A stretch of 32,042 bases of DNA, taken from NCBI GenBank assembly GCA_003225365.1, contig QHZN01000147.1:1-32042 (forward strand), in the 5' to 3' direction. Shown in pieces: positions 1 to 8,430 of this stretch. The stretch's first letter is position 1; every line of letters starts with the position of its first letter. This DNA comes from Acidobacteriota bacterium. GTDB taxonomy: Bacteria > Acidobacteriota > Terriglobia > UBA7540. Made by a program: the position numbers and the translations under genes. A model generated the notes under the pieces. The model was not told where the DNA came from, searched no databases, and saw only the letters and a program-made list of their open reading frames with translations.

Positions 1-184
1 AACCCCCCTGTTTAAAGAAGAAGCGACACATGCTGAAAGGGGAATCAGCGAAAGACTGAGGTTGCGTGCTGCAGAACCGATTCTTGAGCTACTCCTTCGA
101 AAGTGGGCTCCTAACCCTTTGAAAAATATAGGAAGGCCGCGGAAGCCCGTTTTCACCTTTCGTTGTAGTCCGCAGGGCCATGAG

Positions 185-2722
185 CTACTCATACCTCAAG
201 GCGGTCATGGGGTCGAGGCGGCTCGCGCGAAGGGCCGGTAGGTACCCTGCCGCTAAGGCAATGAGCGCCAGTCCAACGGTGGCCAGCGCCAAGGTTAGCG
301 GGTCATGCGTGGAGAGCCCGTAAAGCTGGCTCTGGACCGCCCGCATGAGCGCCAGCGATGCGGGCACGCCCACCGCCACACCAATCGCCACCAGCCACAT
401 CACATCGCGCATGACCATCCAGATGACTTCTCCCGGTTCCGCTCCCAGCGCCATGCGGATGCCGATTTCCCGCTTCCTCTGCGAGACTGTGTAGGCCATC
501 ACGCCGTACAAACCGATGGCCGCAAGTAGAGTTGCCAGGAAGCCGAAGACCGTCGCCAAGCTCGCGATCATCCGTTCGGTCGTGAGGGAATTGCTAATCT
601 GCACCGGCATGGTCCGCATATCGTAGACGGGCAGGTTCGGATCGAGCTCCCGAATTTTCGCTCGCACCAGGGGCATCAATTGGCTGGGATCGGATTTGGT
701 CCGCACGTACACTGTCATGCTGGCGAGGAAGTGGCTCCCAAGGTAGGGAATAAACGCCTGCGGCGGGATATCGTCGCGCAGATTCGTATACTTGATGTCC
801 TTCACCACGCCGATGATTTCCATGTCGGTATGCGTTCCCGGATCGGTCCCAAAGCCGAGATGACGGCCGACGGGATTCTGCCCGGAGAAATAGCGCCGCG
901 CGAAGCTCTGGTTGATCATCACCGCCGTCGGCGTCCAGTCGTCCGGCTTGGGACCGTTCTTGACCTCGCGGTTATCGTTGGGCGTGAAATCCCGCCCCTG
1001 GACAACGGGCACGTCAAGGGTAGCAAAATAGTTCGGGCCGATCTGGTTCATGTAGGGCTGCGCATGATCGTCGGCTTTTGCGGGCGTGTAGCCCTCCACT
1101 GTCATCCCGCTATCCCATTCGTCGTTCTCGAGAATACGCACCGCTGCCAGACCAACGGATTGAACTCCCGAAATCGAGCTGAGGCTATCCGTCAATTGCT
1201 GATAGAAAATCTTCGATCGGTCAGGTGTATAACCACCGAGCGAGGGGTCGATGTTGAACCCCACCAGGCGCTCCGCCGGGAAGCCCGGACCCAGGCTGCT
1301 CAGGTTTTCCAGACTGCGGAGGAAGAGCCCCGCACCTATGAGGAGCAGCAGCGAAAGCGCCACCTGCGCGACGACCAACGTCTTCCGCAGCCCGCTGTGC
1401 CCGCCGCCCACTACCGCACCCGCCTGGTCTTTGAGTGTCTTCCCGATGTCCGGCTTTGTCGCCTTCAGCGCCGGCACGAGCCCAAAAACCAGTCCGGTGA
1501 CAATCGTCACCGCCAGCGTAAACGCAAGAATGCGTAAGTCGGGCGCGCTGGAGATCTTCAAGCCTCCGGAATCCACAGGGAGATAGACGGCCATGAGCGC
1601 CTTGTCTGCCCAGAACGCTAAGGCAAGCCCGGTGAGCCCGCCCAGTGCGGAAAGACAAAGGGATTCGATCAGAAGCTGGGAGACAATTCGTCCCCGGCTC
1701 GCCCCCACCGCCAGCCGAACCGCGATTTCCTTCTGCCTATTCGTGGCCCGGGCCAGCAAAAGGTTCGCAAGGTTGGCGCAAGCGATAAGCAGCACAACGC
1801 CCGTAATCGCCATCAGCACCCAGAGCGGCGTCGAAAGCTCGGGCCGGATATACGACCGGCCTTGCGAGCCGGGCAGAACGTCAATCGAGCACTTGAGGAA
1901 CTGCTCGCGGTCGTACGCGGAGGCGTGTGCGAACGCCGCCTCGCGCACTTCCAATTCGAGCATCGAATGCATGAAAGGCTGTAACGACGCCTTGGCCTGC
2001 GCCCTTGTCACCCCCGGCTTCAGTCGCCCGAACGCATTTACCCAGCGGCTGCGGCGGTCCTTAAGCATATCGCGGGGGCCTATCACAACCTGATGCTGCA
2101 TTGTGACCGGGACAAATATCTTCGGTGAGAATCCCAGCTCCACGCCGTCGAAACCCGCCTGGGCAACACCGATGACGGTCATGGGGTATTTGTTTACGGT
2201 GAGAGTCTTTCCGAGAATCGCCGGGTCGCCCGCGAACCGCTGCTTCCAGTAATTGAAGCTCAGCATCACTACGGGAGCGCCGTCCGGAATGCGATCGTCT
2301 TCCGGCGCGATCGTTCGTCCCAGAGCCGTGGTCACACCGAGAATGCTGAAATAGGTCCCCGATACCATCTCGGCTTCCACTCGCTCGGCTTGGCCCCCGA
2401 ACGTCAGGCTCACCCGCGTCGGGAAGCGGCAAAACATTCCCGAGAAAATTTCATTGTGGTCCTGGAAGTCGCGGTACATCGGATACGAAATGGCGTTGCC
2501 GCCCCAGTTGTTGCCGTAATGGCGGCCGCGCATGGTGAGCAGCACCAACTGTTGCGGCTCCTTCACGGGCAGCAGCCGCAGCAAGACTTGATCGAGCAGC
2601 GTGAAGATCGCCGTATTCGCGCCGATGCCGAGCGCCAGAGTCAGTACGGCAACCGAGGTGAACATCGGATTCTTCGCCAGCACGCGCACAGCATACCGAA
2701 CGTCTCTCACGATATCGCCCAT
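185..2722 (-). CDS. ADOP-type MacB/FtsX ABC transporter permease
   Basis: Inner-membrane permease of about 845 residues built as two MacB-like halves. The first half has a membrane helix near residues 20-41, a MacB periplasmic region to about 240, and an FtsX block around 320-440. The second half starts near 475 with another helix, a periplasmic region, and a final FtsX block around 720-840. The coupling motif appears twice, as EIAVRLAVGASRGR and REIGIRMALGAEPGE, which shows the internal duplication. I chose the ATG at 2722 because GGGAGG lies just upstream and the protein then begins MGDIVRDVRYAVRVL, the usual ADOP start; an in-frame extension to 2875 is possible but reads like intergenic sequence. 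No ABC ATPase gene is adjacent, as is usual for these orphan permeases. The exported substrate is unknown. Confidence 0.9.
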   Translation of the reverse strand: MGDIVRDVRYAVRVLAKNPMFTSVAVLTLALGIGANTAIFTLLDQVLLRLLPVKEPQQLVLLTMRGRHYGNNWGGNAISYPMYRDFQDHNEIFSGMFCRFPTRVSLTFGGQAERVEAEMVSGTYFSILGVTTALGRTIAPEDDRIPDGAPVVMLSFNYWKQRFAGDPAILGKTLTVNKYPMTVIGVAQAGFDGVELGFSPKIFVPVTMQHQVVIGPRDMLKDRRSRWVNAFGRLKPGVTRAQAKASLQPFMHSMLELEVREAAFAHASAYDREQFLKCSIDVLPGSQGRSYIRPELSTPLWVLMAITGVVLLIACANLANLLLARATNRQKEIAVRLAVGASRGRIVSQLLIESLCLSALGGLTGLALAFWADKALMAVYLPVDSGGLKISSAPDLRILAFTLAVTIVTGLVFGLVPALKATKPDIGKTLKDQAGAVVGGGHSGLRKTLVVAQVALSLLLLIGAGLFLRSLENLSSLGPGFPAERLVGFNIDPSLGGYTPDRSKIFYQQLTDSLSSISGVQSVGLAAVRILENDEWDSGMTVEGYTPAKADDHAQPYMNQIGPNYFATLDVPVVQGRDFTPNDNREVKNGPKPDDWTPTAVMINQSFARRYFSGQNPVGRHLGFGTDPGTHTDMEIIGVVKDIKYTNLRDDIPPQAFIPYLGSHFLASMTVYVRTKSDPSQLMPLVRAKIRELDPNLPVYDMRTMPVQISNSLTTERMIASLATVFGFLATLLAAIGLYGVMAYTVSQRKREIGIRMALGAEPGEVIWMVMRDVMWLVAIGVAVGVPASLALMRAVQSQLYGLSTHDPLTLALATVGLALIALAAGYLPALRASRLDPMTALRYE

Positions 2723-2821
2723 GGACGGTTCCCTCCCAGAGACTTCTTGGTTCTTAGACGAAGTTACGCGCGGGAGGTTATGCGGGTTCCTTGAAAATTC
2801 TTTCCTTGGATTCACGCTTTC

Positions 2822-2849
2822 GTCCTTAGTCCGTGGTCCGTAGTCCTTT
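2822..2849. repeat. Heptamer tandem repeat, four units
   Basis: Four consecutive 7-base units of the form GTCCKTR lie in the gap between the permease and aminotransferase genes. Related GAC-rich words follow to about 2880. This resembles the short heptameric repeats seen between genes in several bacterial phyla. No function can be read from it. Confidence 0.6.
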
Positions 2850-2938
2850 GCAACTGACAATCGACAAATGACCAAGGACGTCGTTGCACACGCTGCGAAT
2901 TGACCCTCGACATGCGCGGGGGTATCTTCCCTTCCGCC

Positions 2939-4165
2939 ATGTTTGCCCGGCGCACCGGCTGGCCGCTCGAACCGAACCCGCTCACTCTGGAAATCGCGGC
3001 TCGTCGCGAGAAGAGCCTGCCGATTTTCGACCTAACGGAGTCAAATCCCACCCGCTGCGGGCTTGATTATGACGCCACCGCAATCCTCGGAGCGCTCGCC
3101 AACTCCAGGTCGCTCAGCTACGAACCCGACCCTCGAGGACCGATGCCCGCCCGCCTGGCCGTCGCCGGCTACTACGCCGAGCGTGGCGCGGGGGTCGAGC
3201 CCGAGCAAGTCTTTCTCACCACCAGCACGAGCGAGGCTTACTCGTTCGCTTTCCGCCTGCTCGCCGACCCGGGGGATAACGTCCTTGTCCCTGCCCCGAG
3301 CTATCCGCTTTTCGACTTCCTCACTGGGTTGAACGACCTCGAACTCATCCGTTATCCGCTCGATCTCGACAGGGGATGGCGAATCCAGCTTGAAACGCTT
3401 CGGGCGCGTGTGAACGTGCGCACTCGCGCGATTCTTCTCCTTCACCCCAATAACCCCACGGGCTCTTTCGTCCAGCGAGAGGAATTGGAAGCACTGGCTC
3501 GCCTGGGGCGGGAGCGCGAGATCGCGCTGATTGCCGATGAAGTTTTCGCGGACTATCCCTGGACGAAAGGTGGCGGCGCGGTCGGAGTCGAGAGGACTGG
3601 GCTTGTCGTCGACCCTGAGCGCAGCCGAAGGGTGGCGACCCACGCGGCCGCTTCCGACTGCCTGACCCTGACGCTTTCGGGTTTGTCGAAGATCAGCGCG
3701 CTGCCGCAGATGAAGCTTGCGTGGCTGGTCGCGAGCGGGCCGGACGACCTCCGCCGCCGCGCCCTTGAGCGTCTCGAAATCATTGCCGACACTTTTCTTT
3801 CCGTCGCCACACCCCTGGCGCTCGCCCTGCCTCGGCTGCTCGAGACCCGGCGTGCCATTCAGCCTCAGATTTTGAAACGCCTTGGGCGGAACCTCGATTG
3901 GCTTGACGCGAAACTTCGCGGCGGCTCCCCGGTTCGCCGCCTGAAGGCCGAGGGCGGATGGTACGTTGTCTTGAGCGTGCCCGCCCATCGAAGTGATGAG
4001 GAATGGGCGGTCGAACTGGTGCGCCGAGAAGGCGTGCTCGTTCACCCCGGGCATTTCTACGATTTCGCTGGGGAGGGATTTTTGGTCCTAAGCCTTCTCC
4101 CCCCGCCCGAAGTTTTCGAGGCGAGCATAACCCGCTTGCTGGAGCTTGTAAAACGATCCAGTTGA
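2939..4165 (+). CDS. Class I/II pyridoxal-phosphate aminotransferase
   Basis: Fold-type I PLP enzyme of about 408 residues. Visible motifs are HPNNPTG (about 169-175), ADEVFADY (about 199-206, with the Asp that contacts the pyridine nitrogen) and LSGLSK (Schiff-base Lys at about 251). The substrate cannot be told from sequence; the closest general type is the aspartate/alanine aminotransferase family. The ATG at 2939 gives the N-terminus MFARRTGWPLEPNPL typical of this subfamily; ATG 2912 and TTG 2900 are in-frame alternatives, and none has a convincing ribosome binding site. Between the DEVFADY and lysine motifs the reading frame contains DPERSRRV. Its DNA matches a palindromic repeat found elsewhere in the window, so a mobile repeat appears to have become part of a surface loop. 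The gene is divergent from the permease and followed by a repeat-rich gap. Confidence 0.9.
   Translation: MFARRTGWPLEPNPLTLEIAARREKSLPIFDLTESNPTRCGLDYDATAILGALANSRSLSYEPDPRGPMPARLAVAGYYAERGAGVEPEQVFLTTSTSEAYSFAFRLLADPGDNVLVPAPSYPLFDFLTGLNDLELIRYPLDLDRGWRIQLETLRARVNVRTRAILLLHPNNPTGSFVQREELEALARLGREREIALIADEVFADYPWTKGGGAVGVERTGLVVDPERSRRVATHAAASDCLTLTLSGLSKISALPQMKLAWLVASGPDDLRRRALERLEIIADTFLSVATPLALALPRLLETRRAIQPQILKRLGRNLDWLDAKLRGGSPVRRLKAEGGWYVVLSVPAHRSDEEWAVELVRREGVLVHPGHFYDFAGEGFLVLSLLPPPEVFEASITRLLELVKRSS
3613..3632. repeat. Palindromic repeat core inside aminotransferase gene
   Basis: CCCTGAGCGCAGCCGAAGGG matches 18 of 20 positions of the intergenic repeat core at 12178-12197. It also resembles the inverted copy near 28608. 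It is in frame and encodes PERSRR within the aminotransferase. Confidence 0.65.
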
Positions 4166-4250
4166 CCTGTTCACGGGCTGGCGCAGACCTTCGGCCGACG
4201 CCCCAGGTCCTCGCCGACGGCGCCAGGTTTGCGACCACTGCCTTCACTGC

Positions 4251-4565
4251 GCCTTCGGCGCGCCCCGATGGATCGGGGCGCCAGCCTGCGTAAGCGCCCC
4301 AACGCGTCGGGATAGGCCCCCCGCTTCCGCGGGGGTCACGGTCCGTCGGCTGACGTCCGCCGAGGTATTCCCGCCCTATGTCATTCCCGCGGAGGCGGGA
4401 ATCTACTGAGGTTCGTGAAATACGGTGACACGGCCGCCGGTAGCGCCGGCATCTTGCCGGCTGTGGCGCGGGCATCCTGCCCGCGTGTTTGCTGGGGCGG
4501 GACGCCCCAGCAACTGCGGCCGGGTCCGATTTCTGTCCCGATTAACTCCATCGGGACATCGGACT
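4251..4565. repeat. Array of consecutive palindromes
   Basis: At least six separate hairpins occur in about 300 bases. They are a 10-bp stem at 4260-4281, ATTCCCGC/GCGGGAAT at 4383-4402, GCCGGCA/TGCCGGC near 4446-4462, CGCGGGCA/TGCCCGCG near 4468-4484, GCTGGGGCG/CGCCCCAGC at 4491-4511, and GTCCCGAT/ATCGGGAC at 4535-4557 nested in GTCCGAT/ATCGGAC. They differ in sequence, so this is a pile-up of several REP-like families and not one tandem repeat. Confidence 0.75.
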
Positions 4566-4804
4566 CCAGGTATCGGAGACGGTCGCGCTACATCGTAGGG
4601 TCACCCTATTTTGCAAGGCTCAGTAAAGGGCGTCTCGACGTCGTCGAGGAGAGTTGAGAGCAGATGTGCGCCGGGACCCTCCTTTGGACGCAGGTCTTTG
4701 ATTTGCCTTTAGGAGCGATCCTCAGGTACTGTGTCTCGGGCAAGAGGCGCGGCGCGTCGAGTTTGTCGGTTTGGCGGCCCTTGGCAAACTTGCAGCGAAA
4801 CAGC

Positions 4805-4904
4805 TGTAGCGCCGCTCTGCGAGCGGCGCCCCTTTTCTCGCCGGTCATCCCTCGACTTACGCTCGGGACGGTGAGCAGCAGTCGAACCGTAGAGCGGCGC
4901 TACA
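4805..4904. repeat. 100-bp MITE-like element with 14-bp inverted ends
   Basis: The element begins TGTAGCGCCGCTCT and ends with its exact reverse complement AGAGCGGCGCTACA. The left end also forms its own hairpin (GCGCCGCT with AGCGGCGC). Related TGTAGCGC or TATAGCGC ends occur at 20651, 24354 and 29220. No coding capacity. It ends 13 bases before the next start codon. Confidence 0.75.
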
Positions 4905-4917
4905 AAGGATTCGACTC

Positions 4918-5481
4918 ATGCGGAGAATTTGGGAAATATCGCGCCGGCGATTTCTGAAGTTAGCCGGAATTATGGGGCTTGCCCCCGCAGGTCAGGTCGT
5001 CCGTGCGGCCGAAGCGGCGCCACCTCTGGTCCCGATTGCCGCTCCCGGATTCCAGTCTCTCGACGCGCATCAAGTGGAAACGCTCAAGGCAGTCGCCGAG
5101 CAGATCATCCCCGCCGACCAAGACCCCGGAGCGAAGCAAGCGGGCTCGGTCCGCTACATTGATCGGGTGCTTGCGGCCGAGCAACGCGACCGCAGGCCCA
5201 TGTACGCCGCCGGCCTCCAGGGGATTGACCAGACCAGCCGGCTGCTTTACAGCCGCGACTTCGTCAAGCTCAGCTTCGACGAGCAGACCGCGGTGCTCGA
5301 AGCCCTCGAAAAAGGCGAGGCGCCCGGCGAAATTTGGACGACCGCTTCCAGCCGGCAGTTTTTTGAGCTAGTTTGGAATCACGTCCTCGAAGGCTTTTAC
5401 GGGCCGCCCGAACACGGGGGGAACAAGGACTACGTGAGCTGGAAAATGGTGGGTTTCCCCGAGCACTCCGGGACCATGTAG
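4918..5481 (+). CDS. Tat-exported gluconate 2-dehydrogenase subunit 3-like protein
   Basis: 187 residues with an N-terminal twin-arginine signal (SRRRFLKLAG, about residues 8-17) followed by a hydrophobic, alanine-rich stretch. The mature part resembles the small subunit 3 family of membrane-bound gluconate/GMC dehydrogenases: an EQIIPADQDPGAKQAGSVRY region, then FFELVWNHVLEGFYGPPEHG near the end. Such subunits usually pair with a flavin GMC oxidoreductase and a cytochrome c subunit, and neither is adjacent here. This copy is therefore an orphan, or its partner lies elsewhere. AAAGGA lies about 8-9 bases before the ATG. That sequence begins at the very end of the preceding inverted-repeat element, so the element abuts the leader. 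Confidence 0.85.
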   Translation: MRRIWEISRRRFLKLAGIMGLAPAGQVVRAAEAAPPLVPIAAPGFQSLDAHQVETLKAVAEQIIPADQDPGAKQAGSVRYIDRVLAAEQRDRRPMYAAGLQGIDQTSRLLYSRDFVKLSFDEQTAVLEALEKGEAPGEIWTTASSRQFFELVWNHVLEGFYGPPEHGGNKDYVSWKMVGFPEHSGTM

Positions 5482-5488
5482 CCGCCTG

Positions 5489-5565
5489 TCGAAAAGCAGA
5501 TCCTTCGTCCCGATGAACGGAATCGGGACTCAGGATGACAGCGTCGCAAACGTTTTTCATCATCC
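5489..5565 (-). repeat. Interspersed repeat copy between convergent genes
   Basis: Read on the minus strand, this segment shares GATGATGAA, GCTGTCATCCTGAG and GAAGGATCTGCTTTTCGA, in the same order and similar spacing, with 25874-25950. Here a short inverted sequence (CCCGAT...ATCGGG) replaces part of the GAGCGAAGCGAAG core. It fills almost the whole gap between two convergent genes and may act as a transcription stop, although no U-tract terminator is evident. Confidence 0.65.
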
Positions 5566-5567
5566 TC

Positions 5568-8120
5568 CTACACAGACGTGACCGTGTCCATGGACGCGAT
5601 GCGCCGCTCGAGGTCCCGGGCAACGGCGACGGGGTCCGCATCGAGGTCAACTCGCACCGGCGCGCCGATTGTCACCCGCACTTGCCCGGGGCGAGCCCAT
5701 CTTCGGCCAGCCTCTCGCAACTCATACAATCCGTCAATCTTCGCGGGCAGGATGGGAATTCCGAGGCGGGTCGAGAGCAGCCCCGCACCGGATTGGAAAG
5801 GCCCGAGCCCGCCGTCGGGGGTTCGGCGTCCTTCGGGAAAAACCAGGACGCTGTAGCCGCGGTCCACGGACTCTCCGGCGTAGGCAAAGCTCTCGCGAAA
5901 GCCCGTCTGCTGAGGCAGCGGGAAGACGTTGAACAAAGCCACCACCAGGGCGTAGCTCACCTGGTCCACCCACCGTCGGAAGTGTTTCGTCTCGGGCAGC
6001 GGATGACGCATGGCACGCAGCCGCTCTCCGATCATCGCCACCGCAAGGCGATGGCGGTATCGAGGAGGAAGGGCGGCGAGAATGAACCCGATGTCCACGC
6101 TCGTGACGTGGTTGGAAACGACGAGCAGTGGCCCGGCCACCCCCTTCAAGTTTTCCCTTCCTCGGACCGCCGGGTAACCCAGCAACAACGTCGCCGGCCA
6201 CGCCAGCAAATAATAAACCGTCAGGCGAATCCAAGTGACGGGCCAGCGCTGTGCCCAGCGGGGATAGGCGTAATCGGAGCGTTCAGGCGCCTGCGTTCGA
6301 AGCATTTTCTCGAGCTCGCCGACCGTTGTCGCGGCCGCAAACCGCGTCTCGTTCAAATCAGTTTGGAAACGGTCCTCAAGGGCGCTCAACAGCTCAACTC
6401 GATCCATCGAGCTGAGCCCAAGACCCGTCGCTAAATTTGCTTCCGGCCGAAGGGAGGAGGCTTTGCGCCCGGTAATATGCTCGAGCAGTTCCCGAAGTGT
6501 GCCGGCGGCCAGCTGGGGGCGGGCGCCGGGAGAGGTGTTCGCGATTTGTGCACACACGGCCTCGAGGATGACAGCTCGGCGCGGCTTCTGCGTTGCGGTG
6601 CGAGGGAAATCGTCGCCAGGCCAAATAACCCAGCGGCGAATTTGTTGAAACTCCGCCAAGGACTGATTCGCGCGGCGGACCGCGGCTTCCGCCACGCCCT
6701 CGGGGTCGCGCAGGATCAAAACCGCGCATGGCTCGGCGTTTCCCCCGACAGGAATCCCGACCACGACGCAATCCCGCACCTCCGGCTGGCGGCCGAGCAC
6801 CGGCTCGAGATCCTCGGGGTAAACCTTCATGCCTTCCGGCGTGACGATCACGTCTTTTGTCCGGCCTTTGAAATAGAGGTTGCCTTGAGCGTCCAATTCG
6901 CCGCGGTCGCCGGTCGGAAACCAACCGCTCGAGTCGAGCACGGGCCGGAGCTCGCGGCCCTGCCAGTAACCGGCGGCCACGCTCCCGCCTCGCACCAGGA
7001 TTTCACCGTCGGGAGCGAGCTTGATCTCGCGGCCCGCGAGCACGCGGCCAACCGAGCGGTCGGCCAAACGAAACGGGTGATTGACGCTGATCAGGGACGT
7101 GGTTTCGGTCAATCCGTAACCTTGAATGACTGCGAAACCCAGCCGCTTCCAAAAAGTTTCGGTCTCGCAGTCGAGCGCCGCGCCGCCGGAAACCAGCGCC
7201 CAGAACTTCCACCCCAGCCGTCGGTGGAGGTCGCGGAACATCCACCAGCGGCGCGTGAAGTGGCGCCCTTCCGCGGCTTTGAGGCGCCGACCGAATTCGT
7301 CAATTTTGCCCGCGGATTGGAAGTCGCGCTCGAACTTGTCGCGTAGTGTTTCGAGCACGCGCGGCACGGTGACCAGCACCGAGACCCGCTCGTTCCGGAT
7401 GGTCCGCAATACCTCGGATGGGTTGAGCGTATCGAGGAAGATGACGGTCGCGCTTAGGAGCGGCGGGACGAACAGGCCCATAAACTGCCCAAAGACGTGG
7501 CTCAATGGCAAGAGGTTCAGAAAACGAAGCGGGTGGAACGGCCGTTCGTATTTCAGGTATTTTCGAATCTCCCGTTCCAGCGGCTCAAGGTTCGAAAGGA
7601 TATTCTCGTGAGTAAGCACTACGCCCTTGGGCTCGGCGGTGGTGCCGGAAGTAAAAACGATCTCGACGGGATCGCTCGCTCGCAAATCCTGAGGCGGATA
7701 AGCCTCGGCGGAAAAGGGGGCAAGCGCCTCGCGCAGCGTCTCGAGGGTGAGGGTGGGCAGACCGACGTCGATCTCCGAAAGATGGTGTGACCGAGCGAAG
7801 AGCTTCGGTGTGACCTCGTCCGCGACGCGGCGCGCAAATTCAGGTGCCCCGCACCGGTCGAGCGGCACTACGGCCGCCCCGCGCAGCAAGCATCCCCAAA
7901 AAACCGCCGCCCATTCGGCCAAGTCACCGCCCGCGAGGAGCACTCGGTCCCCCTTGCCCACGCCGCGGCTCTCAAGCAGTCGCGCGAACCGAGCGGCAGC
8001 CGAGGCGACCTCGCCGTAAGTCCAGCGCAGCAGCCGGTAGCCGCGCCGGTGCGCGTAGGCGACTTCGCTTTCATGGCGACGGAACTCTTGAATGTATTCC
8101 GTCAGCAAGCGGCGACCCAT
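5568..8120 (-). CDS. Acyl ligase - acyl carrier - 1-acylglycerol-3-phosphate acyltransferase fusion
   Basis: 850 residues in three parts. Residues 1-520 are an AMP-forming acyl-CoA/acyl-ACP synthetase, with FTSGTTAEPKGVVLTH (156-171), GYGLTETT (334-341), TGDRGELD (403-410) and the A10-type PRTATQKPRR (506-515, Lys512). Residues about 540-610 form a carrier domain with GLGLSSMDRVEL, where Ser571 is the likely phosphopantetheine site. Residues about 630-850 are a PlsC acyltransferase with NHVTSVD (670-676, the HX4D motif) and FPEGRRTPDG (761-770). The likely role is to activate a free fatty acid, hold it on the built-in carrier and pass it to a lysophospholipid. This resembles Aas of enterobacteria with the domain order reversed and a carrier added. 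GGGGAAG lies upstream of the ATG. It is convergent with the preceding gene. Confidence 0.9.
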   Translation of the reverse strand: MGRRLLTEYIQEFRRHESEVAYAHRRGYRLLRWTYGEVASAAARFARLLESRGVGKGDRVLLAGGDLAEWAAVFWGCLLRGAAVVPLDRCGAPEFARRVADEVTPKLFARSHHLSEIDVGLPTLTLETLREALAPFSAEAYPPQDLRASDPVEIVFTSGTTAEPKGVVLTHENILSNLEPLEREIRKYLKYERPFHPLRFLNLLPLSHVFGQFMGLFVPPLLSATVIFLDTLNPSEVLRTIRNERVSVLVTVPRVLETLRDKFERDFQSAGKIDEFGRRLKAAEGRHFTRRWWMFRDLHRRLGWKFWALVSGGAALDCETETFWKRLGFAVIQGYGLTETTSLISVNHPFRLADRSVGRVLAGREIKLAPDGEILVRGGSVAAGYWQGRELRPVLDSSGWFPTGDRGELDAQGNLYFKGRTKDVIVTPEGMKVYPEDLEPVLGRQPEVRDCVVVGIPVGGNAEPCAVLILRDPEGVAEAAVRRANQSLAEFQQIRRWVIWPGDDFPRTATQKPRRAVILEAVCAQIANTSPGARPQLAAGTLRELLEHITGRKASSLRPEANLATGLGLSSMDRVELLSALEDRFQTDLNETRFAAATTVGELEKMLRTQAPERSDYAYPRWAQRWPVTWIRLTVYYLLAWPATLLLGYPAVRGRENLKGVAGPLLVVSNHVTSVDIGFILAALPPRYRHRLAVAMIGERLRAMRHPLPETKHFRRWVDQVSYALVVALFNVFPLPQQTGFRESFAYAGESVDRGYSVLVFPEGRRTPDGGLGPFQSGAGLLSTRLGIPILPAKIDGLYELREAGRRWARPGQVRVTIGAPVRVDLDADPVAVARDLERRIASMDTVTSV

Positions 8121-8430
8121 GGCGATTGCACTTCCCCGGACCGAGGCGGGGGGAAAGGCGACTTATGTTGGCATACATGAAAGGGCTGTACAACTGCGGG
8201 TAAGGAGGGAATAGATCTCGCTCCGCCGAGCCGGAACTAAAACCCGATTCTGAGTGATCTCCGTGCTTCTCAAGGTTTCACAAAGAGGACGCGGAGCCGC
8301 TCAGTGGGCCCTGTGGTGAGGGTCTTCGAGCCACAGAGGACACGAAGAAAAGACGCACGCGACAAGGATCTTCGTGGCAGGAAAGAAACCGTAAGCTACT
8401 GCTACAGCGAGATGGCTCTCGAGGGCAACA
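8121..8430. other. Intergenic region without a gene
   Basis: About 310 bases between two minus-strand genes. It contains a fragment rich in CCACAGAGGACACGAAGAAAAG-like words, typical of degenerate intergenic repeat sequence, and no credible open frame. It presumably carries the promoter of the acyl ligase fusion, but I see no clear -35/-10 pair. Confidence 0.6.

Larger units (their letters stand above)
4166..4917. other. Gene-free, repeat-packed intergenic region
   Basis: About 750 bases with no credible gene. Short open frames here translate the palindromes and have no recognisable protein character. The region holds a run of hairpins (4251-4565) and a 100-bp element with inverted ends (4805-4904). 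The element's right end directly precedes the start of the next gene. Confidence 0.8.

Noticed and set aside
2-240. An open frame without a visible start enters from the window edge and runs to a stop at 240 on the plus strand
   Set aside because: It overlaps the permease 3' end by about 55 bases, has no recognisable motif, and cannot be told from chance without upstream sequence.
680-1537. 285-residue open frame opposite the permease gene
   Set aside because: Shadow of a high-GC gene: Arg/His-rich, no domain, entirely antisense to a well-supported coding region.
4664-4957. 97-residue open frame on the plus strand
   Set aside because: It translates the inverted-repeat element at 4805-4904 and runs into the start of the subunit 3 gene in another frame.
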